Positions 25,841-35,176 of a stretch of DNA of 44,122 nt are shown here, one piece after another. The stretch covers positions 1-44,122 of the forward strand of contig PHBS01000010.1 in the NCBI GenBank assembly GCA_002841995.1, given 5' to 3'. Source of the stretch: Chloroflexi bacterium HGW-Chloroflexi-8. Lineage in GTDB: Bacteria > Chloroflexota > Anaerolineae > Anaerolineales > Anaerolineaceae. The position numbers were made by a program, and so were the translations under genes. Below the pieces are notes generated by a model. The model was not told where the DNA came from and did no database searches. It saw nothing but the letters and a program-made list of their open reading frames with translations. Within the stretch, counting starts at the first letter, position 1. Every line of letters begins with the position of its first letter.

Positions 25841-26857
25841 ATGGGTATTTCACCACCATTTCTTCGATTTGTCATTGCAGGTACATTGACTAGAGACTAC
25901 CTGGTTTTACCGGATGGTCGTGTGGCAGTGGATATATTGGGGGGAAATCTCTTATATACAGCGGCTGGATTGGCACTTTGGGACCAAAACATCGGTCTGA
26001 TTGCCAGAATAAATGAAAATTATCCTCAGGAATGGTTAAGGAAGATCCAAAATCGTAATTTGGATATTCGCGGGATACAGATTGTCACCGAAAGTCTGGA
26101 ACAAAGAAATTTTGTTGCGTATCCTGCATTTGATCAACCTGTATATGATAATCCGCTTTCACACTTTTCAAGAGTTGGTCAACCTTTTCCAAAGACCTTG
26201 CTTGGATTTCAGTCTGCCTCAAATCAGTCCTTTAATTTACTTAATCATGAAAGATCAATAAAATTAAAAGACATTCCATTTGATTACCTTGATGTTACTG
26301 CGGCGCATATTTGTCCAATGGATTTCTCCTCTCAAACACGTATCCCTTCGCATTTACGTCAGGGTCATGTGGTGACAATCAGCCTTTTAGCATCTGATGA
26401 GTATATGGCTACTATTTATTGGGAACGGATTGGGACTGTATTAAAGGGAATAAATTCGTTTGTTTGCACTGAGAAACAAATTCGAGACTTATTCCTGGGG
26501 CGGACATCTGATCTATGGGAAATGGCTGAAGCATTGACAGCATTTGGCTGTGAATATATCACGATATTTACGAATAATCGCAGATATTTCCTATACGATC
26601 ATATTATTAAAAGAAAATACAATATTCCTTCTTATAATTCAGCGATGATAGATCCAACGGGATCATTGGATTCGTTTTGCGGCGGTTTTTTAGCTGGTTT
26701 ACGGACAATTCACGAACCTTTACAATCTGCCATTCAAGGATGTGTATCGGCTTCTTTCACTCAGGAAGGTATTGGTCCATTTTATTGTATGGATGCCTTA
26801 CCCGGATTGGTTAAAGCCAGATTTGATTCATTAAAATCAAACATAATTCAGGTCTAG
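25841..26857 (+). CDS. PfkB/ribokinase-family sugar kinase-like protein
   Basis: 338 residues. N-terminal fold elements are present (FVIAGTLTRDYLVLPDG, then GGNLLYTAAGLALWDQNIGLIARIN, the usual first PfkB signature). The second signature reads DPTGSLDSFCGGFLAGL near 270, against the usual DTxGAGDxFxGGF: the catalytic aspartate (in LD) and anion-hole region remain, but the middle Gly-Ala-Gly is Gly-Ser-Leu. The family phosphorylates sugars or nucleosides using ATP. The change may alter activity, and the substrate is not evident. An M20 peptidase gene starts two bases after the stop, so they are cotranscribed. Confidence 0.8.
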   Translation: MGISPPFLRFVIAGTLTRDYLVLPDGRVAVDILGGNLLYTAAGLALWDQNIGLIARINENYPQEWLRKIQNRNLDIRGIQIVTESLEQRNFVAYPAFDQPVYDNPLSHFSRVGQPFPKTLLGFQSASNQSFNLLNHERSIKLKDIPFDYLDVTAAHICPMDFSSQTRIPSHLRQGHVVTISLLASDEYMATIYWERIGTVLKGINSFVCTEKQIRDLFLGRTSDLWEMAEALTAFGCEYITIFTNNRRYFLYDHIIKRKYNIPSYNSAMIDPTGSLDSFCGGFLAGLRTIHEPLQSAIQGCVSASFTQEGIGPFYCMDALPGLVKARFDSLKSNIIQV

Positions 26858-26858
26858 A

Positions 26859-27956
26859 ATGAAATTAGATCTAATTTTTTCAAATATATTATCTGAAATA
26901 GAAAAAATTCAGTCGATTCCTGCACCTACATTCCAGGAAAAAAACAGAAGTGATTATATGTTTGCAGAATTTAGTAAAAGGGGGCTGATATCAGTCGAAA
27001 AGGATTCAATTGGTAATGTGTTGGGATTCCTACCTGGCGGTCCGGAGAAGCCCATTGTGATTAGCGCCCATTTGGATACGGTTCATGACCAACAGACAAA
27101 ATATGAGATAAGTAAAAACCTTTCCTGTTGGAGAGGTGCAGGAGTAGGTGACAACACGACCTCTTTGGCTGTATTACTGAGTTTGATCGATTATTTTGAA
27201 GATGAAAACGAAAGTCTTAAAGGAGGAATTTGGTTTGTAGCAAATGTCGGTGAAGAGGGTTTGGGAAATATGATCGGTATGAGAAAGGTTGTTGATCACT
27301 TTCAAGATCAAGTTCATGCATATATTGTCTTGGAGGGAATTGGTCTTGGAATCATTTATCATCGTGCTTTAGGGGTGAAGCGCTATCAATTAAGTGTGAT
27401 GACACATGGTGGTCATGCTTGGGGTGATAATGGCAAAAAATCAGCGATCTCCGAACTAGTCATTCTTATTCATCGTTTAGTCAAGATGGAGATTCCTAAA
27501 TTTCCTAAATCGAGTTTAAATATTGGCACAATTTCTGGTGGTGGGTCCATCAATTCCATCGCGAAGCGAGCATATTGCCAATTCGAATTTCGATCCAGTG
27601 ATGAGAACGTTTTGTGCAAAATGGATGCAAAAATAAAGGACCTTCTTTTTGAAGGGAAAAGTCAGGATGTTGAAATTGAGCTTGAGTTAATTGGTGATCG
27701 CCCATTCGGTATGATTTCCGAAGAACACCCGTTGGTAAAATGCGCTGTCAATGCATTGAAACAAATTGGGATAGAACCAATTTTAGCGATTGGATCAACA
27801 GACGCTAGTTATCCATTAAGTAGAGGGTATCCATCCATTTGTGTATGTATTACTTATGGTGGAGATGTTCATACAGAAAATGAATATATAGATATTAACA
27901 ACATTCCCAAAGGATTTCTACAAGTCAAGAATATCCTCGAACACATTTGGGACTAA
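26859..27956 (+). CDS. M20-family metallopeptidase / aminoacylase
   Basis: 365 residues. Metal ligands are visible in order: SAHLDTV (His, Asp), GVGDNTTSL (bridging Asp), VANVGEEGLGN (catalytic and ligand Glu pair) and a C-terminal DVHTENEYI (His). Residues 175-285 contain the dimerisation lid typical of M20, with THGGHAWGD. The family hydrolyses dipeptides, tripeptides or N-acyl amino acids with two zinc ions. Length suits a PepT-like or carboxypeptidase G2-like enzyme. No signal peptide, so cytoplasmic. It lies in an operon with the PfkB-like gene, and its 3' end converges on the transglutaminase gene 19 bases away. Confidence 0.88.
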   Translation: MKLDLIFSNILSEIEKIQSIPAPTFQEKNRSDYMFAEFSKRGLISVEKDSIGNVLGFLPGGPEKPIVISAHLDTVHDQQTKYEISKNLSCWRGAGVGDNTTSLAVLLSLIDYFEDENESLKGGIWFVANVGEEGLGNMIGMRKVVDHFQDQVHAYIVLEGIGLGIIYHRALGVKRYQLSVMTHGGHAWGDNGKKSAISELVILIHRLVKMEIPKFPKSSLNIGTISGGGSINSIAKRAYCQFEFRSSDENVLCKMDAKIKDLLFEGKSQDVEIELELIGDRPFGMISEEHPLVKCAVNALKQIGIEPILAIGSTDASYPLSRGYPSICVCITYGGDVHTENEYIDINNIPKGFLQVKNILEHIWD

Positions 27957-27975
27957 TTGATTATAGTCATGCAGA

Positions 27976-30300
27976 TTAAACATCTTCTTTCTTCCGGGAA
28001 AAGAGGATTTTTAAGCGTTTCCTTATTGCGGAGTTTAGAATTATTCTGCTGTTCTTCTGGATCAATCCCAAATTACCAGGATGTCGACTAAATAGTATTT
28101 TTTGATATTCTCCCAGCATTTCCTGGGCATTTTCTTTTTCTAAAGGTAGGAGACCTGAAAATATTTTGACTAATTCTGTTGGGGTAAGATGTAAATTGGT
28201 TCGATCACCCAAAAGATAATTAGAGAATGGAATACTGGAAAAGGCTTTTTCTGCAGGATCTAATTTCACATAATAGGACCATTTTTTTAGCCAGGCTGGT
28301 ATTTTCCATCCTCTTTTGACCATAAAGTTTTCCAAAAAGACTGGTGGAGACATAGATATACCTAATCTTTGTCGTTTAATAAGGTATAAAAGCACAAGAT
28401 CGATTAGGCCAATAACCCAAACAATTGGCAAAAGATTAATCAAAGAGAATCTGTTCTCTGGTGAAGGTGGAACGTCAATATTCTCGATACCGTCTAATGG
28501 AGGGTTAGAGAGGGGAATATCAAGCAATTCTAAATCGGATTCGTCTCTTGAAAGATCGTCTGCAGGATTTAAAGTTATTCCTGACATCCGGGTAATAATT
28601 GGAAGTGCGGAAGTAGGCTCAAACTCAACCCAACCTAGACCGGAAAAGTAAACTTCCGGCCAAGCATGTGATTGCTTCCGGACTACCGTATAAGATTTTT
28701 CATCTGAATCATTATTCCCTTGCGCGTAGCCATAGACAATTCGAGCCGGAATTCCAATTGATCTCAGCATCAATACTTCAGCTGTCGCATAGTAATTACA
28801 GAATCCTTGTTTTAGATCAAATAAAAACCATTCCATTGGATCGACATTTTTTGGGGGAAGGGGAACGGTTTCTGTGTATTTGATTGCACTTCGAAGATAC
28901 AAAGTTATTGCCTGGACTTTGTCATAGTTGTTTGTTTTTGCGTCCGTAAGGTCCAGCGCTAGTTCCTGGATTTTTGATGAAAAATCATTGGGAAGTTGTA
29001 AATATGTTTCAAGAACCCATTTTGGATAATTATTTGGTGCAGTTTTCATTTCCATAATGGTCGGTGAAGTGATTTTAGCAGTGACCTGGTAATTTTCACC
29101 GGCATAAATGGGAGTATCGAGTGTCAATGCGGATAAATCGATATTATTTTGTGGATGTAAGGCTGCGATTGCAGTTGCATTTCGATTAATCTTAGTTGGA
29201 TAAATTGGTGTATATAAAAGCCCCAAATTGATATTTGAATTAAACGTAAATATTCGTTCTTTAAACCGGGAATTATCATCATACGAAACCGAATCAACAT
29301 CTGCATTTACTGGAATTTCATTGGTTATCGTTGATTTCCATAATCCATCTTCATATGTGTCATATGTTCTGGCACGCCAGTAATAGCGGGTACCTTGGGG
29401 TCTGGATTTGTCAACTGAAACGTTAAAGACCAAATCGTTACCTAATATTGCACCAGTACCCAGTCCAACCGTATCTCCATAAAAATCCTGTTGAATTAAT
29501 AAAGGACCTTGTAAGGGAGCTGTGATTCTTGAAATTTGCTTGCGTATATTTTCAAAAATACCCACTAATTGTTGTTTTTGAAAATCACCCGATTGATAAG
29601 CAACAACCAGTCCTGAAATGTTCCAGGCCAGGAATACAAGCACCAGGCTGACTATAAAAGCAGATTTGCCTATATTCATTTGAGTTTCAAATTCAACAAG
29701 CGTTCCGGATCCGGTCCATTTCTTTGTTGATTTCATAAAATTTGTAATTGAAAGCACCATCAGAGCAAAAACAACAAAAACAAATGAATAGAGATTTTTA
29801 TTTTGTGTGTAATAAAATTCAGTCGTAAAAATTGTAATAGTGGAAATTATCAATGGAATCCAAGGTTTACCAGACCGTATCAAGGCATAACCACCCCAAA
29901 ATGCAGTTACCCAAACGACAAGAGCTAAAAATGACATAAACAAAATTGGGTCTTCGAGCGGTGTATTGTTGAAGAATTTGCCAAGCGTGAGACCAAATCG
30001 ATTTGTAATACCAAGGGTACGCTCCATCCATGGTAAAGTATCTTCTGTTGTAACCACAAATGACCAGGGAAGAATTACAATTGAATATAAAATTACCATT
30101 ATTCGGGTATGTAGCGATGAAAAGTAGCTATACCCAAATCCAAGACCCAGGAGAAAACCGATCGCTGTCAACCATTTAAGGATATGCAGGTCTTTAACCC
30201 AGCCAGTCGATTCAATTCGAAAGGTCGTTACCATAAATGCTGCGAGTAAAAAAAACACAGCATAAAAATTCCACCAGCGATCATCTCTTTGTTTCATCAT
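27976..30300 (-). CDS. Membrane transglutaminase-like protein (DUF3488/TgpA type)
   Basis: 774 residues. About seven transmembrane helices occupy residues 10-235 (five between 10 and 160, others near 170-185 and 215-235). A large extracytoplasmic region follows. The transglutaminase core lies at about 440-565: QGFCNYYATAEVL (Cys501), SHAWPEVYFSGLGWVEF (His545) and EPTSA, where Glu561 sits in the slot usually filled by aspartate (DPT). Another helix near 635-655 returns the chain, and a cytoplasmic C-terminal part follows. TgpA-like proteins are envelope transglutaminases or cysteine proteases whose substrates are mostly unknown. A MoxR-DUF58-TgpA operon is common for this family, but those partners are not next to it here. 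Confidence 0.88.
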   Translation of the reverse strand: MMKQRDDRWWNFYAVFFLLAAFMVTTFRIESTGWVKDLHILKWLTAIGFLLGLGFGYSYFSSLHTRIMVILYSIVILPWSFVVTTEDTLPWMERTLGITNRFGLTLGKFFNNTPLEDPILFMSFLALVVWVTAFWGGYALIRSGKPWIPLIISTITIFTTEFYYTQNKNLYSFVFVVFALMVLSITNFMKSTKKWTGSGTLVEFETQMNIGKSAFIVSLVLVFLAWNISGLVVAYQSGDFQKQQLVGIFENIRKQISRITAPLQGPLLIQQDFYGDTVGLGTGAILGNDLVFNVSVDKSRPQGTRYYWRARTYDTYEDGLWKSTITNEIPVNADVDSVSYDDNSRFKERIFTFNSNINLGLLYTPIYPTKINRNATAIAALHPQNNIDLSALTLDTPIYAGENYQVTAKITSPTIMEMKTAPNNYPKWVLETYLQLPNDFSSKIQELALDLTDAKTNNYDKVQAITLYLRSAIKYTETVPLPPKNVDPMEWFLFDLKQGFCNYYATAEVLMLRSIGIPARIVYGYAQGNNDSDEKSYTVVRKQSHAWPEVYFSGLGWVEFEPTSALPIITRMSGITLNPADDLSRDESDLELLDIPLSNPPLDGIENIDVPPSPENRFSLINLLPIVWVIGLIDLVLLYLIKRQRLGISMSPPVFLENFMVKRGWKIPAWLKKWSYYVKLDPAEKAFSSIPFSNYLLGDRTNLHLTPTELVKIFSGLLPLEKENAQEMLGEYQKILFSRHPGNLGLIQKNSRIILNSAIRKRLKILFSRKKEDV

Positions 30301-30313
30301 GTAAAGTGTACAA

Positions 30314-30319
30314 TATAAT
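30314..30319 (+). promoter_or_regulatory. -10 element upstream of the PAP2 phosphatase gene
   Basis: TATAAT at 30314-30319 in the divergent spacer between the transglutaminase and PAP2 genes. The -35 is poor. A GGAG ribosome site lies at 30355-30358, six bases before ATG 30365. Confidence 0.4.
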
Positions 30320-30364
30320 GAAAAGCAGCGTCAATCCCATATATAAAGCCTTTTGGAGATTTCG

Positions 30365-31372
30365 ATGGATAACTTCTGGCTAAATTTAGTTCAAATCAAT
30401 CTTTTTCTGCAGCAATTAGGGAATTGGTTGTTCACCCCAATGAGATTTTTTTCTTTTTTGGGAGACGAAGAATTTTATCTTGTTGTGATGCCGGCCATTT
30501 ATTGGTGTTATGACTCCAGCATTGGGTTGAGAGTTGGTTTATTGCTTATGCTTTCAAATAGCGTTAATGGGTTCTTTAAATTTCTGTTTCATTCTCCACG
30601 TCCTTTTTGGATCACCGGTCAGGTAAACCCAATGGTTTCTGAATCCTCATTTGGGGTTCCATCCGGGCATGCTCAGAATGCAGCATCTATTTGGGGATAT
30701 TTTGCCATACTTTCCAAAAAGACCTGGATTCGGGTTGTGTTCATCCTGATTATCTTTCTTATCGGATTATCCCGATTATATTTAGGTGTGCATTTCATAG
30801 TGGATGTCCTGGCAGGTTGGCTGCTGGGTGGTTTGGTATTATGGTTGTTTACCAAATATTTTGGAAAAACAAAATCTAACGTTATTAAATGGACACCTGG
30901 AAAACAGTGGGCAGGTGCTATTGTCTCATCAGGGTTAATGATTTTATTTCCCGCTATTCTAAAAATAATTTATCAAAATTGGCAATATAAACCAGAATAT
31001 TTGGAAAATATCAAGATCCATTTGCCTGAATTGGAGACGACACCTTTTTCCATGGATGGCGTGATTTCTGCGGCAGCGGTATGGTTTGGAATTTTAGCCG
31101 GCTTAATCCTTGTACAACACATCATCCCGTTAGGCAGAGTAAAAGCAAGTATTGAACAATTGTTTGCCAGATTCATAATTGGTACAATTGGTGTATTAGT
31201 TATTTGGATGGGTCTCAAGTTAATCTTTCCTGAAGATATTGCTTTCGTAAGTGAGATCTTAAGGTTTATTCGATATGGTTTGCTCGGAATTTGGGTTTCC
31301 GCTGGAGCACCTTATATTTTTCTAAAAGTAGGATTGCAAACGAAAATTAAACAAAATAATCGAAGGAGGTAG
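30365..31372 (+). CDS. PAP2-family membrane phosphatase
   Basis: About 335 residues from ATG 30365 with GGAG six bases upstream. The three phosphatase motifs are intact: KFLFHSPRP (KX6RP), PSGHAQNA (PSGH) and SRLYLGVHFIVDV (SRX5HX3D). About eight to nine membrane helices; the protein is longer than a minimal PAP2 enzyme, with a C-terminal membrane extension after residue 180. The class removes phosphate from lipid phosphates such as undecaprenyl diphosphate or phosphatidate. Given the polysaccharide locus further on, recycling of the lipid carrier is possible (inference). The YtxH-like gene follows, its ribosome site overlapping the stop codon. Confidence 0.92.
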   Translation: MDNFWLNLVQINLFLQQLGNWLFTPMRFFSFLGDEEFYLVVMPAIYWCYDSSIGLRVGLLLMLSNSVNGFFKFLFHSPRPFWITGQVNPMVSESSFGVPSGHAQNAASIWGYFAILSKKTWIRVVFILIIFLIGLSRLYLGVHFIVDVLAGWLLGGLVLWLFTKYFGKTKSNVIKWTPGKQWAGAIVSSGLMILFPAILKIIYQNWQYKPEYLENIKIHLPELETTPFSMDGVISAAAVWFGILAGLILVQHIIPLGRVKASIEQLFARFIIGTIGVLVIWMGLKLIFPEDIAFVSEILRFIRYGLLGIWVSAGAPYIFLKVGLQTKIKQNNRRR

Positions 31373-31374
31373 AA

Positions 31375-31584
31375 ATGAAAAAAATGTTTTCATTTTTGAA
31401 CGGTTTTATATCGGGAGCGTTGGTTGGTGGATTAGTCATGTTACTCTTTACGCCTGATTCAGGTGAAGGATTTCGCGATTCCGTAAAAGAAAAAATCCTT
31501 AATCTTAAAAATGAAATAAGTGATGCCGCACAGGAAAAGCGAGTGGAATTGGAAAGTGAATTGACCAAATTGCGCCAGTATTAA
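31375..31584 (+). CDS. YtxH-like small membrane protein
   Basis: 69 residues. N-terminal glycine-rich helix (FISGALVGGLVMLLFTPDSG) followed by a charged helical tail (FRDSVKEKILNLKNEISDAAQEK) that probably forms a coiled coil. The P-x-SG junction after the helix is characteristic of YtxH proteins, which are envelope-associated and of unclear function. AAGGAGGT is an excellent ribosome site and overlaps the stop of the PAP2 gene, so the pair is cotranscribed. A terminator follows. Confidence 0.8.
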   Translation: MKKMFSFLNGFISGALVGGLVMLLFTPDSGEGFRDSVKEKILNLKNEISDAAQEKRVELESELTKLRQY

Positions 31585-31587
31585 ATT

Positions 31588-31624
31588 AAAAACCCTGAAA
31601 GTATCTCAACGATCAGGGTTTTTT
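31588..31624 (+). terminator. Terminator after the PAP2-YtxH operon
   Basis: Arms AAAAACCCTGA (31588-31598) and its complement (31613-31623), 14-base loop, ending in a T6 run. It lies four bases after the YtxH-like stop, and can also serve the converging metalloprotease gene. Confidence 0.85.
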
Positions 31625-31654
31625 GGTTATTGATTTAAAAAAACAGTTCGAAAT

Positions 31655-33712
31655 TTACTGAATTTTAAAACGGTAAATTGCTTCCTGGCGAGTGAACCGG
31701 GAAGTACCACTAACGATCAATATGATATCTTCCAGACCATCACCGTTTACTGTTATCCTTGCAGATTGATTTTGGTCAATCGGAATTCTTTCTACTTGTG
31801 TTTCCTGATTGACTTTTATGATTGTCAATTCATATGTTTGAGGGATTGAATTCTGAATTCTGACCCAGCCTTCCGTTTCCCAGCCACCGTCATCAGTTTC
31901 AAAATCTGTTGAATACCCAATCGATGGAATTTCTACATCATCGAGCATGAACCCTTCGCCATTTACTGCTGCATCGGTAATATATTCGAAACGCAACTGA
32001 ATCTTTTTTCCGGCAAATTTTGAAAGATCTACGGTTTCTTTGATCCAACCGTTTGTTGTATCGTTGTAACCGCATCCGAAACTGTTACCGGATGGGTCAT
32101 CACTTGTACAGGAAGGTGTTTGAAGGATTTCCCAATCTTCTCCATTCTCCGATGCAGTCAGATAAAGATAATCGTAATCCGTCTCGATGTCATACCAGGC
32201 ATAAAAAGACATCTCAACCGGTTCCGATACGTTTGTGAAATCAAAGGATTGAGTTAAAGTCATATCTGATTCATCGCCTTTGTTCGACCAGAATGCATAA
32301 TCACCGGAGTGTGCATTTTGTGGTAAAACCCCCACATCGAAAGTACCCTGAAAGTCGATCGTAAACGTGCTTCCACAATCTATTTGAATGTAATCAGCAC
32401 CATATTGAGTTACAGTCCTATTGTTCCAATCTGAATTACATCCGGATATTGTTTCTGTAGTGGCTGCCTGAGGTGCATCGCTGTAGTTTTTATAGGTATA
32501 TCGGCCGTCTCCAACTTGTTTATCATGCAAATAATTCGTGATTGTCCAATCAGCAAAAAAATCATCCGCAGTAATGGGTTCATTGGTAATTGGGTCTACT
32601 ACATCAACTTGTTTCAGAACATCATCAACACTTTCCATCCCATTGGCTTCATCTGCAACCAGGGCTTTGGTAGCATCCTCTCCAAAGCGATTTAAGAAAT
32701 AATTCACAAACAGGAAACCCGCCCCATAATGAGGTGTGGTTGCATTCGAATCATTTGGCCAATCATTCAATTGGATATCAGGATCCGACATGGCCATATA
32801 ATCAAATCCGGATTCATAATATCCATTGATAAATGCTGCCAGCTCTGAGAAGCCCTCATTCAACCAGGAGGTTTCATTTCGGTCACGGTACCAATGAATC
32901 ATATGCTGAAATTCATGTGCAAGGACACCATAGGTAAATTTCTCATCAAGCCCAATTGTATCGGAATTGAGCAGAAACATTTCATGTGCATTCGAAAACT
33001 CATGTGCTTGCGGAGGCACGGAATCAGCTGATGAAAAATATCCGGCCAGGTTTCCACCTAAATTGGACGCGTAAAGCAGGAAAAGCCGGGGGTTGTCATC
33101 GATACCCGGGGACCACTCAGATCCAAAAAACTCGCGATTGGTCGGATAGATCTCATTTTCAAATGCCTCAACTAATTTGGAAAGGTCCCGTTCTTTGTAG
33201 GAGACACCTTTTTCAATCCAGAAATAAACATGATCCGTAATGTAGGCCAATTTTGCATTGATCTTAGAATTTTCATTCGTATCTACATTTGTGGTCCAAA
33301 ATTGTTTTTCATCGCCAACTTTGTAATCGGTATGATCCGGTACCATTTCTGGCATATCGTTCACGCCTTCAAAACGGACTGCCAATTCACGTGGATCATT
33401 ATTCGGTACGATCTCATTTTTTAATGTATTCAATGTCTCAAGTGCAACATTTAAACTTTGCGGATCAGGAGTTGCCTGTAATTCGAAATCCGGTTCCGGA
33501 GTGCCTACCGAATTCCAGGGTGTTGCATACTCTGGGGTTGCTTGATCCCATGGGAGGTTGAGTTCAAGTGTAGGGACATAATTTTCAATATTTGTACTGG
33601 TTTCACTTGAGCGAATCAAAAATAAGCCAGCTCCAGCTGCAACCAGGCAGGATGCACACAGACAGATAACAACCACCAGGATAACAATGATCCAAATCCA
33701 TTTGGAACTCAT
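31655..33712 (-). CDS. Membrane-anchored zinc metalloprotease with C-terminal jelly-roll domain
   Basis: 685 residues. An N-terminal signal anchor (IWIIVILVVVICLCASCLVA) is followed by a Pro/Thr-rich linker. The catalytic site is HEFQHMIHWYRDRNETSWLNEGFSE near 265: HExxH with a third ligand glutamate in NEGFSE, the gluzincin pattern. The C-terminal region (about 430-650) resembles the MAM-like or immune-inhibitor-A-like beta-sandwich, with FWSNKGDESD and GFMLDDVEI. Similar proteins are common in Anaerolineae and are thought to be secreted or surface proteases for nutrient acquisition. The exact peptidase family (M6-like or M30-like) is not certain. GGAGGT precedes ATG 33712. Confidence 0.85.
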   Translation of the reverse strand: MSSKWIWIIVILVVVICLCASCLVAAGAGLFLIRSSETSTNIENYVPTLELNLPWDQATPEYATPWNSVGTPEPDFELQATPDPQSLNVALETLNTLKNEIVPNNDPRELAVRFEGVNDMPEMVPDHTDYKVGDEKQFWTTNVDTNENSKINAKLAYITDHVYFWIEKGVSYKERDLSKLVEAFENEIYPTNREFFGSEWSPGIDDNPRLFLLYASNLGGNLAGYFSSADSVPPQAHEFSNAHEMFLLNSDTIGLDEKFTYGVLAHEFQHMIHWYRDRNETSWLNEGFSELAAFINGYYESGFDYMAMSDPDIQLNDWPNDSNATTPHYGAGFLFVNYFLNRFGEDATKALVADEANGMESVDDVLKQVDVVDPITNEPITADDFFADWTITNYLHDKQVGDGRYTYKNYSDAPQAATTETISGCNSDWNNRTVTQYGADYIQIDCGSTFTIDFQGTFDVGVLPQNAHSGDYAFWSNKGDESDMTLTQSFDFTNVSEPVEMSFYAWYDIETDYDYLYLTASENGEDWEILQTPSCTSDDPSGNSFGCGYNDTTNGWIKETVDLSKFAGKKIQLRFEYITDAAVNGEGFMLDDVEIPSIGYSTDFETDDGGWETEGWVRIQNSIPQTYELTIIKVNQETQVERIPIDQNQSARITVNGDGLEDIILIVSGTSRFTRQEAIYRFKIQ

Positions 33713-33761
33713 TCGGTACCTCCAAAATTAGAACAGTAATTTTTCAATTATAAATGTTTTT

Positions 33762-35171
33762 TCAATAAGCGCCTTTACGACGTAGAACCACCCAAAAAGT
33801 TTGCGCTAAAATTTGGAGATCTAACCAGATGGAATAATTTTGTATATAAAACAAATCATCTTCGGTATGTAAGTGCATCGGACGGTCACTGCGACCATTG
33901 ACCTGCCACCATCCAGTCATCCCCTGGGGAATGGCGAAACGTTTTCGTTGCCAGGGCAGGTATTCATCCACGAATTCGGGCATTTCAGGTCGTGGACCGA
34001 CCAGACTCATATCCCCGCTCAGCACATTAAGGATTTGAGGGATTTCATCCAGGCTGGTTTGCCGCAGAACTTTACCAATTTTCGTTATGCGTGGATCATC
34101 GGGGCGTTTCAGAATCCTGGCACCATTTTCATCCCTGGTCTCCACCAGATGATTTTTCTCTTCGGCGTGATCTTCCATGGTGCGGAATTTGAACATTGTG
34201 AATAGTTTCCCGTTTTCGCCCACCCTTTTTTGTTTAAAGATAATCGGACCGGGGGAGTCGAGCTTGATCAGGACTGAGATAATCGCCATCAGGACCAGCC
34301 AGAAAGGAAAACAAATAACGGAAATGAATAGATCAAAACTGCGTTTCATCATGCGCTGGTATTCATTTAATGCGGGGGCACGTAAATCCAGCATCGGAAT
34401 ACCGGCAAAGTCGAAAACGCCGGCTTTGTGGAGCGTAAGTGAAAAATAATCCGGGATGATCCAGACCCGGACGGATAAATCGTGCAATTCAGAAACGATC
34501 TGGTTTAAGCGCTGATGCGCTGAAAGGGGTAATGCCACAACAACATCGTCAATTTGTGTGGAAGCAATGATTGTACGGGCAATGTCCAAATCACCAACAA
34601 CATCCACTTCCTTTTGTTTCTTGGGGTTGTCATCCAAATAACCGACCACCTGCAGGCCATACATGCTTTCTTTTTTAATTTGTTCACCAACTTTTCTTCC
34701 CGCAATTCCAGCACCAAGAATGAGTACTTTGCGCATCTCAATTTTTTTGGAATATTTGCGATGTACGGTTGTACGGATGATACTGCGCCAAATCAGAAGA
34801 AAAAGAAAGGCAGTGATGGCGAAGAGCGCAAATTGAAAGCGGGAAATATCGCGATAAGTCAGGTAAAGCACGCCAGCGGAGGTGACGGTTGCCAGGAATG
34901 CTCCAAAGGTAAGGCTGGAAAACTCATCGATGACACGGATATTCTTGCGACCATCGTAAATGTTGAAGACCAGGAGAGTCACCAACCAGACAATCGGGAA
35001 GATGAGATAGAGTTCGAAGGGTATGCGGGATAGTTCAGGGAGTGGACGGACGAAGGGGAATCTATTAGCGAAGGCGCGCAAGTAGACGGAAAGGTAGAGC
35101 GCCAGGGTGATGAGGAAACCATCCAGGAGGATTGAGAAGATTGCGAAATTGGTTGAAAAGCGTCTGAGCAT
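33762..35171 (-). CDS. Exopolysaccharide priming glycosylphosphotransferase (polyprenyl-P sugar phosphotransferase)
   Basis: 469 residues. Residues 10-130 hold four to five membrane helices, 145-245 a CoA-binding-like Rossmann fold (VLILGAGIAGRKVGEQI), and 270-469 the bacterial sugar transferase domain: KRSFDLFISVI, FKQKRVGENGKLFTMFKFRTM, then LRQTSLDEIPQILNVLSGDMSLVGPRPEMPEF. These match WbaP/CpsE-type enzymes that move hexose-1-phosphate onto undecaprenyl phosphate, the first step of repeat-unit assembly. It is the last gene of the polysaccharide run on this strand. Its base composition is clearly richer in G and C than the genes that precede it. Confidence 0.95.
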   Translation of the reverse strand: MLRRFSTNFAIFSILLDGFLITLALYLSVYLRAFANRFPFVRPLPELSRIPFELYLIFPIVWLVTLLVFNIYDGRKNIRVIDEFSSLTFGAFLATVTSAGVLYLTYRDISRFQFALFAITAFLFLLIWRSIIRTTVHRKYSKKIEMRKVLILGAGIAGRKVGEQIKKESMYGLQVVGYLDDNPKKQKEVDVVGDLDIARTIIASTQIDDVVVALPLSAHQRLNQIVSELHDLSVRVWIIPDYFSLTLHKAGVFDFAGIPMLDLRAPALNEYQRMMKRSFDLFISVICFPFWLVLMAIISVLIKLDSPGPIIFKQKRVGENGKLFTMFKFRTMEDHAEEKNHLVETRDENGARILKRPDDPRITKIGKVLRQTSLDEIPQILNVLSGDMSLVGPRPEMPEFVDEYLPWQRKRFAIPQGMTGWWQVNGRSDRPMHLHTEDDLFYIQNYSIWLDLQILAQTFWVVLRRKGAY

Positions 35172-35176
35172 GGGGG

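Noticed and set aside
34554-35033. 159-codon plus-strand frame opposite the priming transferase gene
   Set aside because: It lies wholly antisense to a clear family member and its translation is low-complexity and charged, with no recognisable domain.
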